From positions 62,001 through 126,000 of the forward strand of contig NZ_FZOS01000005.1 in the NCBI RefSeq assembly GCF_900188165.1: a stretch of 64,000 nt of DNA. Reading direction: 5' to 3'. Origin of the DNA: Edaphosphingomonas laterariae (GTDB lineage Bacteria > Pseudomonadota > Alphaproteobacteria > Sphingomonadales > Sphingomonadaceae). Shown one piece after another: positions 54,061 to 64,000 of the stretch. The position numbers and the translations under genes are program-made. Below the pieces are notes generated by a model. That model was not told the DNA's origin. It did no database searches and was given only the letters and a program-made list of their open reading frames with translations. Each line of letters opens with the position of its first letter. The stretch's first letter is position 1.

Positions 54061-54402
54061 TCAGAGGATTTCCAGGACCTTGTCCTGCGGGCGGCACAGG
54101 CGGACGCCCTTGTCGGTTTCGACCAGCGGCCGTTCGATCAGGATCGGATCGGCCACCATCGCGTCGAGCACGGCATCGTCGTTCGCGTCGGCCGCGATCA
54201 GCGCCTTGGCGGCGTCTTCCTTGGTGCGCAGCCCGTCGCGCGGGCGGATGCCGGCCGTCTGGTAGAGATCGGCCAGCTTCGCCCGCGTCGGCGGCGTCTT
54301 GAGATATTCGACGACGGTGACGTCGGCGCCATGCTCCTCAAGGATCGCCAGCGTCTTGCGCGATGTGCCGCACTTGGGGTTGTGCCAGATCGTTGCCTTC
54401 AC
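54061..54402 (-). CDS. ArsC family (arsenate reductase-like) protein
   Basis: 113 residues. [11 protein letters not shown] holds the catalytic Cys11, and [14 protein letters not shown] plus [13 protein letters not shown] follow the glutaredoxin-type ArsC/Spx fold. It could reduce arsenate with glutathione; a genuine ars operon is not nearby and such proteins often act elsewhere. GTG start overlaps the accC stop, which suggests co-transcription with accBC. Confidence 0.82.
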   Translation of the reverse strand: MKATIWHNPKCGTSRKTLAILEEHGADVTVVEYLKTPPTRAKLADLYQTAGIRPRDGLRTKEDAAKALIAADANDDAVLDAMVADPILIERPLVETDKGVRLCRPQDKVLEIL

Positions 54403-55754
54403 TGCGCATCATCCTGTTCGGCGAGCCACTGTTCCAGCCACTTGATCGTGTAATCGCCCTTCTGGAAGTCGGGCACGTCGAGCAGCGCCTGGTGCAGCGG
54501 GATCGTGGTCGTCACGCCTTCGATCACGAACTCCTCCAGCGCGCGGCGCAGGCGGCGCAGCGCGCCTTCGCGCGTGGTGCCATAGACGATCAGCTTGGCG
54601 ATCATGCTGTCGTAATAAGGCGGGATGCGATAGCCGGCATACAGGCCGCTATCGACGCGCACATTCATGCCGCCCGGCGCGTGGAACTGCTTCACCAGCC
54701 CCGGCGACGGGGTGAAGGTGCGCGGGTTTTCCGCATTGATGCGGCATTCGATGGCATGGCCACGGAAATGCACGTCTTCCTGACGCAGCGTCAGGCCGTG
54801 GCCGTCGGCGATGCGGATCTGTTCACGCACGAGATCGAGCCCGGTGATCGCTTCCGTCACCGGATGTTCCACCTGCAGGCGGGTGTTCATCTCGATGAAG
54901 TAGAATTCGCCATTCTCGTACAGGAACTCGATCGTGCCGGCGCCGCGATAGCCCATGTCGGCCATCGCCTTCGCGCAGATACCGCCCATCTTTTCGCGCT
55001 GTTCGGCGGAAATGACGGGCGAGGGCGCTTCCTCGAGCACCTTCTGGTGGCGGCGCTGGAGCGAGCAGTCGCGCTCGCCCAGATGGATGGCATTGCCATT
55101 GCCGTCGCCGAAGATCTGGAACTCGATATGGCGCGGATCGCCGAGATATTTTTCCATGTAGACGGTGGCGTCGCCGAAGGCGGCCTTCGCCTCCGAACCG
55201 GCCTGCGCCATCAGGGTTTCGAGCTGATCTTCGCCCGACACCACCTTCATGCCGCGCCCGCCGCCGCCGGAAGCGGCCTTGATGATCACGGGATAGCCGA
55301 TCGCGGCGGCCACGCGCTTGGCCTCGTCGAGCGATGTCAGCGGGCCGTCCGATCCCGGCACCAGCGGCAGGCCGAGCTTGGCGGCCGTCGCCTTCGCCTC
55401 GATCTTGTCGCCCATCGTGCGGATATGTTCGGGCTTCGGCCCGATCCAGATGATGTTGTGGCTTTCCACGATCTCGGCGAAGCGGGCATTTTCCGAAAGG
55501 AAGCCGTAGCCCGGATGGATCGCGTCCGCGCCCGAAATCTCCGCCGCGGCGATGATGTTCGGGATGTTGAGATAGCTTTCGCCGGCCGGCGGCGGGCCGA
55601 TGCAGACCGCCTGGTCGGCCAGCCGCACATGCATCGCGTCCGCGTCGGCGGTGGAATGCACCGCGACGGTCTGGATGCCCATCTCATGACAGGCGCGATG
55701 GATGCGCAGCGCGATTTCGCCGCGATTGGCGATGAGGACCTTGTGGATCGCCAT
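54399..55754 (-). CDS. accC: Acetyl-CoA carboxylase, biotin carboxylase subunit
   Basis: 451 residues of the ATP-grasp fold. [20 protein letters not shown] starts the protein, [14 protein letters not shown] is the ATP-lid loop, and [16 protein letters not shown] and [13 protein letters not shown] follow. It carboxylates biotin on AccB, the first half of malonyl-CoA formation. It lies 6 bases after accB and overlaps the ArsC-type gene. Confidence 0.96.
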   Translation of the reverse strand: MAIHKVLIANRGEIALRIHRACHEMGIQTVAVHSTADADAMHVRLADQAVCIGPPPAGESYLNIPNIIAAAEISGADAIHPGYGFLSENARFAEIVESHNIIWIGPKPEHIRTMGDKIEAKATAAKLGLPLVPGSDGPLTSLDEAKRVAAAIGYPVIIKAASGGGGRGMKVVSGEDQLETLMAQAGSEAKAAFGDATVYMEKYLGDPRHIEFQIFGDGNGNAIHLGERDCSLQRRHQKVLEEAPSPVISAEQREKMGGICAKAMADMGYRGAGTIEFLYENGEFYFIEMNTRLQVEHPVTEAITGLDLVREQIRIADGHGLTLRQEDVHFRGHAIECRINAENPRTFTPSPGLVKQFHAPGGMNVRVDSGLYAGYRIPPYYDSMIAKLIVYGTTREGALRRLRRALEEFVIEGVTTTIPLHQALLDVPDFQKGDYTIKWLEQWLAEQDDAQ

Positions 55755-55760
55755 CGCGCG

Positions 55761-56237
55761 TTACTCGACGATCAGCAGCGGCTGATCGAATTCCACCGGC
55801 TGGCCGTTTTCGACCAGCACCTGCTTGACGGTGCCGCCGCGCGGCGCGGTGATCGGGTTCATCACCTTCATCGCCTCGACGATCAGCAGCGTCTGGCCGG
55901 CGGAAATCTTGTCGCCCGCGCTGACGAAGGGCGCGGCGCCCGGCTCGGCGGCCAGATAGGCGGTGCCCACCATCGGCGATTTCACGGCGCCGGGGTGGTC
56001 GGCGGGGGCAGCCTCGGCGGCCGGCGCGGCAGCGGCCACCGGGGCGGCGGCGACGGGCGCGGGCGCTGCGGCATAGGCCACGGGCGCAGCCACCGGGGCG
56101 GCCTTGCGCACCACGCGGACGCGGCGCTCGCCGTCCTCGACCTCGATCTCGGTCAGCTTGGTGGCATCCAGCAGCTCGGCCAGCTGCTTCACCAGATCGA
56201 CGTCCACCCGGATCGGGCCTTCATGCTTGTCGGTCAT
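55761..56237 (-). CDS. accB: Acetyl-CoA carboxylase biotin carboxyl carrier protein
   Basis: 158 residues. N-terminal VDVDLVKQLAELLDATKLTE, a long Ala/Pro linker, and the biotinyl domain with the biotinylated Lys in EAMKVMN and the thumb region before it. BCCP carries biotin between AccC and the transferase. The ATG at 56237 gives the normal length. It follows aroQ by 52 bases. Confidence 0.95.
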   Translation of the reverse strand: MTDKHEGPIRVDVDLVKQLAELLDATKLTEIEVEDGERRVRVVRKAAPVAAPVAYAAAPAPVAAAPVAAAAPAAEAAPADHPGAVKSPMVGTAYLAAEPGAAPFVSAGDKISAGQTLLIVEAMKVMNPITAPRGGTVKQVLVENGQPVEFDQPLLIVE

Positions 56238-56289
56238 TCGGTCTGACCCTTCTCTAGCTTGTCTTGTTTGAATGTTGCGCGCGCTACTG

Positions 56290-56724
56290 TCAGAGCTTGG
56301 CCGCCGCGTCCAGCGCGAGCATATAGGAAAGCGCGCCGAAACCGGCCACCGTTCCCTTCGCCGCCATGCCGACAAAGCTCTTGTGACGGAAGCTTTCGCG
56401 CGCATGCGGATTGGAAAGATGCACCTCGATCACTGGCACCGTGATCGATTTGATCGCGTCATGCAGCGCCACCGACGTGTGGGTATAACCGCCGGGATTC
56501 AGGATAACCGCCTTTGCCGGCAGGGCATTTGCCTCATGCAGCCAATCGATCAGATGGCCTTCATGGTTGGATTGGCGCATGTCGATCGTCAGGTCGAGCT
56601 CGCGGGCGCGGTCCTCCAGCCGGTCGGCAATATCGTCCAGCGTGTCGGATCCGTAGATTTCCGGCTCGCGCAGGCCCAGCAGGTTCAGGTTCGGGCCGTT
56701 GAGCACGAAAATGGTGTCGGCCAT
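56290..56724 (-). CDS. aroQ: 3-dehydroquinate dehydratase, type II
   Basis: 144 residues. [18 protein letters not shown] holds the catalytic Tyr24, RQSNHEG the substrate loop, and [12 protein letters not shown] the His. It removes water from 3-dehydroquinate in the shikimate pathway. aroQ-accB-accC is a widespread bacterial order. An inverted repeat lies upstream. Confidence 0.95.
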   Translation of the reverse strand: MADTIFVLNGPNLNLLGLREPEIYGSDTLDDIADRLEDRARELDLTIDMRQSNHEGHLIDWLHEANALPAKAVILNPGGYTHTSVALHDAIKSITVPVIEVHLSNPHARESFRHKSFVGMAAKGTVAGFGALSYMLALDAAAKL

Positions 56725-56729
56725 GCAAT

Positions 56730-56763
56730 ATCCCCCTGTGATGGCGAACCCCTATAGGGGGAT
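56730..56763. repeat. Overlapping inverted repeats between RES toxin and aroQ
   Basis: ATCCCCCT (56730-56737) can pair with AGGGGGAT (56756-56763), or CCCCTATAGGGG (56749-56760) can form its own perfect palindrome. The two structures exclude each other. It lies 4 bases after the toxin stop and just upstream of aroQ, so it may end the toxin transcript or affect aroQ. Confidence 0.5.
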
Positions 56764-56767
56764 GGGA

Positions 56768-57199
56768 TCATGCCGGAAAGAGTCTGCTGTCCCAGGGCCA
56801 GCGTGCCTGCCTCGTCACCTGCGCGCCTGCCGCATCCGGGTGTAGCGGATTGAGCAGCCAGTTGAAACCGCCCGGCGCGATGATCGATGGCGCGCGCAAC
56901 AGCGCGGTGCGCCGTTCGGCCAGCCAGGCGCTGCCCCAGGCAGCGCTTTCGGCCGGCGTGTCGAGCAGGGCGGCCGGTGCCTCCTCCACCGCTATATCGT
57001 CCGGCACCGCGATTTCGAGCAGCTGGAAAGGCGGCGGGATCATGCGGACTTCCAGATGCACCAGCACCTCCAGCATGGCGAGCGCGCTCGAATCGGCCAT
57101 ATAGACGATGGGGCGGCCGCGCTCGTTCCAGCGCCCGGCGGCCACCATCCCGCCCATGCCGTCCAGCACCGCATATTCCGAAATGCGCCAGAACAGCAT
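56768..57199 (-). CDS. RES family NAD-degrading toxin
   Basis: 143 residues. RES signatures: FWRISEY, AGRWNERGRPIVYMADSSAL and the Glu of LEVLVHLE. Arg23, Ser37/38 and Glu44 are candidates for the Arg-Glu-Ser active site. RES toxins such as MbcT deplete NAD+ by phosphorolysis. It starts 7 bases after the antitoxin stop, antitoxin first as usual. A longer frame upstream belongs to another reading of the antitoxin gene. Confidence 0.88.
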   Translation of the reverse strand: MLFWRISEYAVLDGMGGMVAAGRWNERGRPIVYMADSSALAMLEVLVHLEVRMIPPPFQLLEIAVPDDIAVEEAPAALLDTPAESAAWGSAWLAERRTALLRAPSIIAPGGFNWLLNPLHPDAAGAQVTRQARWPWDSRLFPA

Positions 57200-57206
57200 C
57201 CGGTGT

Positions 57207-57614
57207 TCAGCCAAGCATGCCGTGGCGCGCCTGAAGCAGCAGATTTTCCACCAGCTGCGCGCCGGCATGGGTGCGCAGCAGGTCCAACGGGCTCATGCCT
57301 TCGAACCGGGCCTTGGGCGCGCGCAGCCATTCCATCGCGGTCGCGCGGCCGCCCAATATGTCGGCGGCCAGTTCCAGCACTTCGGCGAACCGGGCGAAGC
57401 GATCGCTTTCCTCCGGCGTCAGCGCCTCATCGTCGGCCAGCCGCCGTTCCAGCGTGCGGCGTTTGGCGACGATCCGGGCGATATCGGCCAGCGTGATCGC
57501 CGGGTCGGCCACCAGATCGCGCACCGCCTTGGCGGGCAGGCCGCTTTCCACCACGCGTGCGCGATCGAGCGGCGGCGCGTGCAGGAAGCGATCGAGGGAG
57601 AAGGCGGTTGCCAT
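57207..57614 (-). CDS. Xre/MbcA/ParS-type antitoxin (DUF2384)
   Basis: 135 residues. A helix-turn-helix region (ITLADIARIVAKRRTLERRL) is followed by the DUF2384 toxin-binding domain with ESDRFARFAEVLELAADIL, ATAMEWLRAPKARFEGMSPL and ENLLLQARHG. It should neutralise the RES toxin and repress the operon. The ATG overlaps a palindrome and a promoter that together predict a leaderless mRNA; no Shine-Dalgarno sequence exists. Confidence 0.88.
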   Translation of the reverse strand: MATAFSLDRFLHAPPLDRARVVESGLPAKAVRDLVADPAITLADIARIVAKRRTLERRLADDEALTPEESDRFARFAEVLELAADILGGRATAMEWLRAPKARFEGMSPLDLLRTHAGAQLVENLLLQARHGMLG

Positions 57615-57651
57615 TTGGCGTATATATATGCGTCAAATGGTGCGTGGACAA
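57611..57651 (-). promoter_or_regulatory. Toxin-antitoxin promoter with palindromic operator
   Basis: On the minus strand TTGTCC (57651-57646) is followed after exactly 17 bases by TATATA (57628-57623), a sigma-70-type pair. A 30-base palindrome with CCATTTG outer arms (57611-57640; 13 of 15 pairs match) covers the -10 and the start codon. The ATG begins about 8 bases after the -10, so transcription would start at or next to the A of ATG. Autorepression by the antitoxin is the natural reading. Confidence 0.65.
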
Positions 57652-57699
57652 GCCGGCGACAACGCCTAGATGGGGGGGCGGACGAAGGAGACACCGCAG

Positions 57700-58704
57700 A
57701 TGAGCCATGCCGACGGGACCATTCAGCTACGCGTGAACGGCGAACATCGTCGCGTGCCCGTGGGGTTGACGCTGGCGGCGCTGGCTGGCGAACTCGGGCT
57801 CGATGCCGCCAAGGTCGCGGTCGAACGCAATCTGGAAGTTGTGCCGCGCTCGACGCTCGATCAGGTGGTCGTCGAAGATGGCGACGAGCTGGAAATCGTG
57901 CATTTCGTGGGCGGCGGTGATCATGCCGCCGGGCAGGATGATAGCTGGACGGTCGCTGGCCGCACCTTCCGGTCGCGGCTGATCGTCGGCACCGGCAAAT
58001 ATAAGGATTTCGCGCAGAACGCCGCCGCGGTGGAGGCATCGGGCGCGGAAATCGTCACCGTCGCGGTGCGTCGCGTCAATATCGCCGATCCCAAGGCGCC
58101 GATGCTCACCGATTTCATCGATCCTAAGAAGATCACCTATCTGCCCAACACCGCCGGCTGCTTCACGGCGGACGATGCGATCCGCACGCTGCGCCTTGCG
58201 CGTGAGGCGGGGGGCTGGAACCTCGTCAAGCTCGAGGTGCTGGGCGAGGCGAAGACGCTCTATCCCGACATGCGCGAAACGCTGCGCGCGACCGAGATAT
58301 TGGCCAAGGAAGGCTTCGAGCCGATGGTCTATTGCGTCGATGATCCGATCGCGGCGAAGCAGCTGGAAGACGCCGGCGCCGTGGCGATCATGCCGCTGGG
58401 CGCGCCGATCGGATCGGGCCTCGGCATCCAGAATCGCGTCACCATCCGGCTGATCGTCGAAGGCGCCAAGGTGCCGGTGCTGGTCGATGCCGGCGTCGGC
58501 ACCGCGTCGGACGCGGCCGTGGCGATGGAACTCGGCTGCGATGGCGTGCTGATGAACACCGCCATTGCCGAGGCGAAGGATCCGATCCTGATGGCGCGGG
58601 CGATGAAGGCCGCGGTGGAAGCCGGGCGCATGGCCTATCGTTCGGGCCGCATGGGCCGGCGCATGTATGCCGATCCCTCCAGCCCGCTGGCCGGCCTGAT
58701 CTGA
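57700..58704 (+). CDS. thiSG: Fused sulfur carrier ThiS / thiazole synthase ThiG
   Basis: 334 residues. Residues 1-70 are a ubiquitin-like ThiS ending in a Gly run at 71-73, and from about 82 ThiG begins ([15 protein letters not shown]), with the Schiff-base Lys near 177 in NLVKLEV and phosphate loops later. Together they build the thiazole of thiamine from DXP, glycine imine and sulfur. Odd: ThiS normally needs a free C-terminal Gly-Gly to carry sulfur, here joined to ThiG. AAGGAGACACC precedes the ATG. Confidence 0.93.
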   Translation: MSHADGTIQLRVNGEHRRVPVGLTLAALAGELGLDAAKVAVERNLEVVPRSTLDQVVVEDGDELEIVHFVGGGDHAAGQDDSWTVAGRTFRSRLIVGTGKYKDFAQNAAAVEASGAEIVTVAVRRVNIADPKAPMLTDFIDPKKITYLPNTAGCFTADDAIRTLRLAREAGGWNLVKLEVLGEAKTLYPDMRETLRATEILAKEGFEPMVYCVDDPIAAKQLEDAGAVAIMPLGAPIGSGLGIQNRVTIRLIVEGAKVPVLVDAGVGTASDAAVAMELGCDGVLMNTAIAEAKDPILMARAMKAAVEAGRMAYRSGRMGRRMYADPSSPLAGLI

Positions 58705-58745
58705 CGGCCTGGGCCTGTCCTACAGGCGGCGCGCGATGATAGGGA

Positions 58746-58766
58746 AGGGCCCGCTCGTCGGGCTCT
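58746..58766 (+). terminator. Intrinsic terminator after thiSG
   Basis: Stem AGGGCCCG / CGGGCTCT (one G-U pair) with a 5-base loop, followed by TTTCTC. It starts 42 bases after the stop. Confidence 0.7.
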
Positions 58767-58830
58767 TTCTCATCATGCGACGCTGCATGCGGGGGCGGGT
58801 TGAGGAATGCGCAGGCAAGCCTCAACTTCC

Positions 58831-59517
58831 TCAACTTATCTGGTGCGTCGCCGTCGCCTCATAAGCGCGTCGCGTGGCGTTGGCGGCGTCATGGGCCAGC
58901 CGGATCGGCAGCGGCAGGCGGCGCCCTTCGCTCAGCCGCATCACCCAGTCGATCGCCGTGTCGAGCGCGATGCGATGGCCGATGCTGACATAGATGGGGG
59001 CCGCGCGCGGCCGGGTGCGCAGCGCCATCGCGACCAATTCGCCACGGTCGATCACCGGCGCCCGATCGCCGGCAGCGGGGCCGATCGCGCCCTCCACGAC
59101 CCCGCATAGCAGCGATTTCGCGCAGCCGATGGTCGGCACGTCGAGCATCACGCCCAGCTGGCAGGCCACCCCCGCCCGGCGCGGATGGGCGCGGCCCTGG
59201 CCATCCACCAGGATCAGCCCGGGCTTGTCCGCCATCGCGTCCCACGCCGCCGCCAGCACCGGCGCCTCGCGGAACCCCAGATAGCCCGGCACATAAGGAA
59301 AGGCCGGAATCGCGGTCAGCGTGCCCGCCGCGCCGTCCACCGGGGCGATCGCGGCATGGACGGGGCCGCGCGTGTCGCGCCATTTCATCGAAACGTCCGC
59401 GCCCGCCACGCGGGGCGACGGGCCGATCCGGTTGGCGGTTTCGACCCGCGCGGCGATCAGGCGCTGCACCGCCGTTGCCTCCTTCAGCGACGTCACTTCC
59501 AGCCACTCGCGACTCAC
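58831..59517 (-). CDS. nfi: Endonuclease V (deoxyinosine 3'-endonuclease)
   Basis: 228 residues. Conserved segments of the family are VAGADVSM with the active-site Asp, YVPGYLGFREAPVL, LILVDGQGRAHPRRAG and YVSIGHRIALDTA. It nicks DNA 3' to deoxyinosine and so repairs deaminated adenine. A GTG start at 59517 is the best fit; longer reading upstream overlaps the promoter of glnB. It is divergent from glnB. Confidence 0.88.
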   Translation of the reverse strand: MSREWLEVTSLKEATAVQRLIAARVETANRIGPSPRVAGADVSMKWRDTRGPVHAAIAPVDGAAGTLTAIPAFPYVPGYLGFREAPVLAAAWDAMADKPGLILVDGQGRAHPRRAGVACQLGVMLDVPTIGCAKSLLCGVVEGAIGPAAGDRAPVIDRGELVAMALRTRPRAAPIYVSIGHRIALDTAIDWVMRLSEGRRLPLPIRLAHDAANATRRAYEATATHQIS

Positions 59518-59535
59518 CGGCGCGCTCCTCGATGA

Positions 59536-60075
<540 letters not shown>

Positions 60076-60151
60076 TCGCAGCGCGCCAATGGCCTTGCGG
60101 GTAGGCATCACCCGCAGAACTCATGGGAATTCAATCGGAAGGCGAAGTGAC

Positions 60152-61564
<1,413 letters not shown>

Positions 61565-61592
61565 TCGCCCAGTCGATCATGGACAAGAAGGG

Positions 61593-61617
61593 GGTTCCGG
61601 GGCACTGCTCCGGAACC
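61593..61617 (+). terminator. Intrinsic terminator after glnA
   Basis: Stem GGTTCCGG / CCGGAACC with a 9-base loop, followed by TCTTTTC. It starts 28 bases after the glnA stop. Confidence 0.88.
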
Positions 61618-61743
61618 TCTTTTCATTGGGGCGGTCTCCACGCCGACGGCGCCGGAACATCCGCCCTATGATTTTGTTACAACGCGATTTTTGAGGTGGC
61701 AGACGAATCCGTCTGCGTCGGAATCGCTCTGGGGCCAAGCGGC

Positions 61744-62547
61744 ATGGGATTGTTCGACAGACTGTTCGGCAAGAAGGCGACGCGTATCGAGGCATCGCCG
61801 CCACCTGCCGCCGCGCCGCAGCCGCAGCCGCAGGCGGCCCAGCCCGCACCGCAACCTGCGCCGCCGCCGGCTGCGCCAAGCCCGCAGGACGCCGCGCGCG
61901 AGGCCGAAGGCGTCCGCATGATGACCGAGCTGCTGGACGAGGTGGTCCGCAACGTCGCGACCGCGCTGGCCGCGCGCGGGCAGGTTGGCGGTGCGAACTT
62001 CGTCTATGTCATCGCCGCCGTCGCCGGGCAGATGGCGCAGGCCGGCGCCATCCGCGCCCGCGCCAGGGCGGGCGAGCCGCTGGAAGCGCCGCATGTCGCG
62101 GCCGTCGAAACCGCCAGTGGCCGCACCTATCTGTTCGGCGATGCCATCGGCGCGGCGCTGATCGGCGTGGCGAACGATCCCGGCGTGCTGTGGCAATCGG
62201 CCGGCACGGCTGGCCTGCCCTTCGATCAGGAGGTGATCAACGAGCTGTTCCGCCATGCGGCCGCGACGGTCGGCAGCGATGATTTCGGCCGGCCGCGCGG
62301 CGAGACGGCGGTGTCGCCCGATCTGAATATCGATCAGGCGGTGCTCCACATCCAGACCGTGGTGCCCAGTTTCACCAAACGCGGCATCGGCCAGGATATC
62401 TGGCCGCGCATGACCGCGCTTGCCACCCGCCACGCGCTGCTGGCCGCCGCGCGGGACGGCGACATGGCGGTGCTGGGCCAGATCGCGCTCGACGCGGCGA
62501 TCGCCGGGGCGCGTGTCCAGTTCGAGGATGTGGCCGCGCGCAAATAG
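61744..62547 (+). CDS. Uncharacterised protein with Pro/Gln-rich linker
   Basis: 267 residues. MGLFDRLFGKKATR is a short basic start, then about 40 residues of Pro, Gln and Ala. The remaining 200 residues form a mixed helical domain (LLDEVVRNVATALAARGQVG, SGRTYLFGDAIGAALIGVAN, ELFRHAAATVGSDDFG). I recognise no family. The terminator of glnA lies between it and glnA, so it has its own promoter. It begins just where a longer frame from 61696 becomes protein-like. Confidence 0.65.
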   Translation: MGLFDRLFGKKATRIEASPPPAAAPQPQPQAAQPAPQPAPPPAAPSPQDAAREAEGVRMMTELLDEVVRNVATALAARGQVGGANFVYVIAAVAGQMAQAGAIRARARAGEPLEAPHVAAVETASGRTYLFGDAIGAALIGVANDPGVLWQSAGTAGLPFDQEVINELFRHAAATVGSDDFGRPRGETAVSPDLNIDQAVLHIQTVVPSFTKRGIGQDIWPRMTALATRHALLAAARDGDMAVLGQIALDAAIAGARVQFEDVAARK

Positions 62548-62658
62548 CCCCGTTTCGGTTGCGCATTCCGGCAAGCGCTTCCGCCCGCATGACGCGAGCC
62601 TCGCCACCCGCGAGGTGGCGCCATAGGATCGTCGCCAACATTTTGGAGAGGACGAACC

Positions 62659-63420
62659 ATGGCGAATGACGCGCGCTACGACTATTCCGGCGCGAAGGTT
62701 TTGGTGACGGGCGGCACCAGCGGGATCGGCGCGGCCATCGCGGCGGGATATCGCGCCGCTGGTGCGGACGTGACGATCACCGGCACGCGGGCGAATGCCG
62801 GCGATTATGACGGCGATCTCGCCGGCTACCGCTATCTGCAGCTCGATGTCGAGGATGCGGCCAATGTCGGTGCCGTCGCGGCAGCGGCCAGCGCCAATGG
62901 GCTCGACATCCTGATCAACAATGCCGGTTTCGCGCTGCCGTCGCTGGGGCTGGACGAATATGAGCCCGACATTTTCGCCCGCGCGGTCAACATGCACCTG
63001 ACGGCGGCCTATCGCATGGCCAAGGGGTGTTCGGATGCGCTGTCGCAAAGCAAGCTGGCGGGTGGCGGCGCCGTCGTCGGCATCGCTTCGATGAGCTCCT
63101 ATTTCGGCATCGGTATCGTGCCGGGCTATGGCGCGGCCAAGACCGGCATCATCGGGCTGACCCGCGTGCTGGCGGTGGAATGGGGCAAGCGCAACATCCG
63201 CGTCAACGCGGTGGCGGCGGGGCTTACGGAAAGCCGCATGACGGCCAGCACCTTCGCCAACCCGGCCTGGTCCGAACCGACGCTGCAGCGCACGCCGGCA
63301 GGGCGGCTCGGCAAGCCTGCCGACATTGCCGGCGCCGTGTTGTTCCTGACGAGCGCGGGGGCTTCGTGGATCACCGGCCAGACGTTGCCGGTCGATGGGG
63401 GCTATACCGTCGCCGGCTGA
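62659..63420 (+). CDS. Short-chain dehydrogenase/reductase (SDR)
   Basis: 253 residues, classical SDR. TGGTSGIG cofactor motif at 17-24, NNAG near 91, catalytic Ser in ASMSSYFG and Tyr-Lys in YGAAKTG. The substrate pocket is not readable. TTGGAGAGGACGAACC precedes the ATG. A strong bidirectional terminator separates it from map on the other strand. No partner genes lie beside it. Confidence 0.88.
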   Translation: MANDARYDYSGAKVLVTGGTSGIGAAIAAGYRAAGADVTITGTRANAGDYDGDLAGYRYLQLDVEDAANVGAVAAAASANGLDILINNAGFALPSLGLDEYEPDIFARAVNMHLTAAYRMAKGCSDALSQSKLAGGGAVVGIASMSSYFGIGIVPGYGAAKTGIIGLTRVLAVEWGKRNIRVNAVAAGLTESRMTASTFANPAWSEPTLQRTPAGRLGKPADIAGAVLFLTSAGASWITGQTLPVDGGYTVAG

Positions 63421-63433
63421 TGCCGAACGAAAA

Positions 63434-63460
63434 GGAGCGGCCGATCAGGTCGGCCGCTCC
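63434..63460. terminator. Bidirectional terminator between SDR gene and map
   Basis: Stem GGAGCGGCCGA / TCGGCCGCTCC with a 5-base loop. ATATTCC follows on the plus strand and TTTTCG on the minus strand. It lies between convergent genes. Confidence 0.85.
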
Positions 63461-63529
63461 ATATTCCTGCTATGTCGCGATTTTTTGGGCAGCCGCCGGA
63501 TTGAAGAGCGCTGCAATCGCGCCCGCCCT

Positions 63530-64000
63530 TCAGGCGTAGGGCGGTGCGTGAAGCCCGGTCGGGCTCTGGGTGAAGATCTCGCACCCGTCCTCGGTGATGC
63601 CGATCGAATGTTCGAACTGGGCGGAAAGCGAACGATCGCGCGTCACCGCCGTCCAGCCATCATCCAACACCTTCACGTCGGGGCGGCCGATATTGATCAT
63701 CGGTTCGATGGTGAAGAACATGCCGGGCCGCAGCTCGGGGCCGGTGCCCGGGCGGCCGGCATGGACGACTTCCGGCGCATCGTGGAACACGCGGCCAAGG
63801 CCGTGGCCGCAGAAATCGCGGACGACGCCGTAGCGGTGCTTTTCGGCGTGGCTCTGGATCGCATGCGCGATATCGCCCAGCCGGTTGCCGGGCTTGGCCT
63901 GCGCGATGCCGAGCATCAGCGATTCATAGGTGACTTCGACCAGCCGGCGCGCCTTGATCGGCACATTGCCGACCAGGAACATGCGGCTGGTATCGCCATG
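63530..64000 (-). CDS. map: Type I methionine aminopeptidase, C-terminal part (5' end outside window)
   Basis: Visible 156 residues. The frame runs off the right edge. DTSRMFLVGN near the edge holds the second metal Asp, CGHGLGRVFHDAPEV the metal His, FTIEPMIN and QFEHSIGITEDG the metal Glu residues. It removes the initiator Met from new proteins. Only the C-terminal 60% is in the window. Confidence 0.93.
   Translation of the reverse strand, partial: HGDTSRMFLVGNVPIKARRLVEVTYESLMLGIAQAKPGNRLGDIAHAIQSHAEKHRYGVVRDFCGHGLGRVFHDAPEVVHAGRPGTGPELRPGMFFTIEPMINIGRPDVKVLDDGWTAVTRDRSLSAQFEHSIGITEDGCEIFTQSPTGLHAPPYA

Overview
The window is a continuous, gene-dense, high-GC (about two thirds G+C by eye) chromosomal stretch of an alphaproteobacterium, most likely a member of the Sphingomonadales. 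The indications are two large TonB-dependent receptors, Flp-type type IVb pilins, a fused CysN-CysC, a fused ThiS-ThiG, a DUF2842/fau/6S RNA/zapA block, the DUF192-NDUFA12-MlaD-DUF2155-aat block, and dispersed GTCATCCC-type palindromic repeats. The genus cannot be fixed from the sequence alone. I see no prophage, IS element, CRISPR array or rRNA operon.

Layout. 1-5.2 kb: the end of an M48 metalloprotease, two Flp pilins, a MutT hydrolase, a TonB receptor with a His/Asp-rich loop behind a striking 46-bp inverted repeat, and an AraC regulator. 5.5-18.6 kb: a second TonB receptor followed by a tightly overlapping operon (Coq4-like protein, alpha/beta hydrolase, acyl-CoA synthetase, two acyl-CoA dehydrogenases, a MaoC-DUF35 fusion, a stand-alone MaoC protein, a thiolase-like lipid-transfer protein, an MFS transporter) and two SnoaL-like proteins. 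18.8-22.5 kb: sulfate activation (cysD, cysNC, cysQ). 22.6-28.1 kb: a luciferase-like oxidoreductase, a SPOR lipoprotein, a TIM-barrel isomerase, purS/purQ/purC and a SleB-type hydrolase. 28.5-31.7 kb: a PerM-like exporter, two tRNA-Asp genes, fau, a 6S RNA candidate and zapA. 31.9-40.1 kb: central carbon genes (tkt, gap, pgk, class I aldolase) with thiE. 41-44.6 kb: secE-nusG-rplKAJL and tRNA-Trp on the minus strand. 44.7-56.7 kb: a GGDEF-EAL protein, an acyl-AMP ligase, RecX, a double cold-shock protein, the NDUFA12/MlaD/DUF2155/aat block, a ParA-like ATPase, ArsC, accBC and aroQ. 56.8-57.6 kb: a RES-Xre toxin-antitoxin pair. 57.7-64 kb: thiSG, nfi, glnB-glnA, an orphan, an SDR enzyme and the start-truncated map.

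The most interesting unit is the 7.9-17.4 kb operon. Its two acyl-CoA dehydrogenases, MaoC-DUF35 fusion, small MaoC protein and Ltp-type thiolase fold protein match in domain content the actinobacterial igr operon (chsE1/chsE2, chsH1/chsH2, ltp2), which removes the last three-carbon side-chain piece of cholesterol by dehydrogenation, hydration and retro-aldol cleavage. Here it comes with its own CoA ligase, hydrolase, Coq4-like protein and MFS transporter and sits behind a TonB receptor, suggesting a complete uptake and side-chain degradation module for a steroid-like or other branched acyl compound. The substrate is not known from the sequence.

Other points of interest are the 46-bp inverted repeat (probable metal-regulator operator or hairpin) before the His-rich receptor, a promoter and palindrome that predict a leaderless antitoxin mRNA, a near-consensus sigma-54 promoter before glnB, a 196-bp tail-to-tail coding overlap between the DUF2155 gene and aat, and a lower-GC orphan gene between a palindromic repeat and the glycolytic genes.
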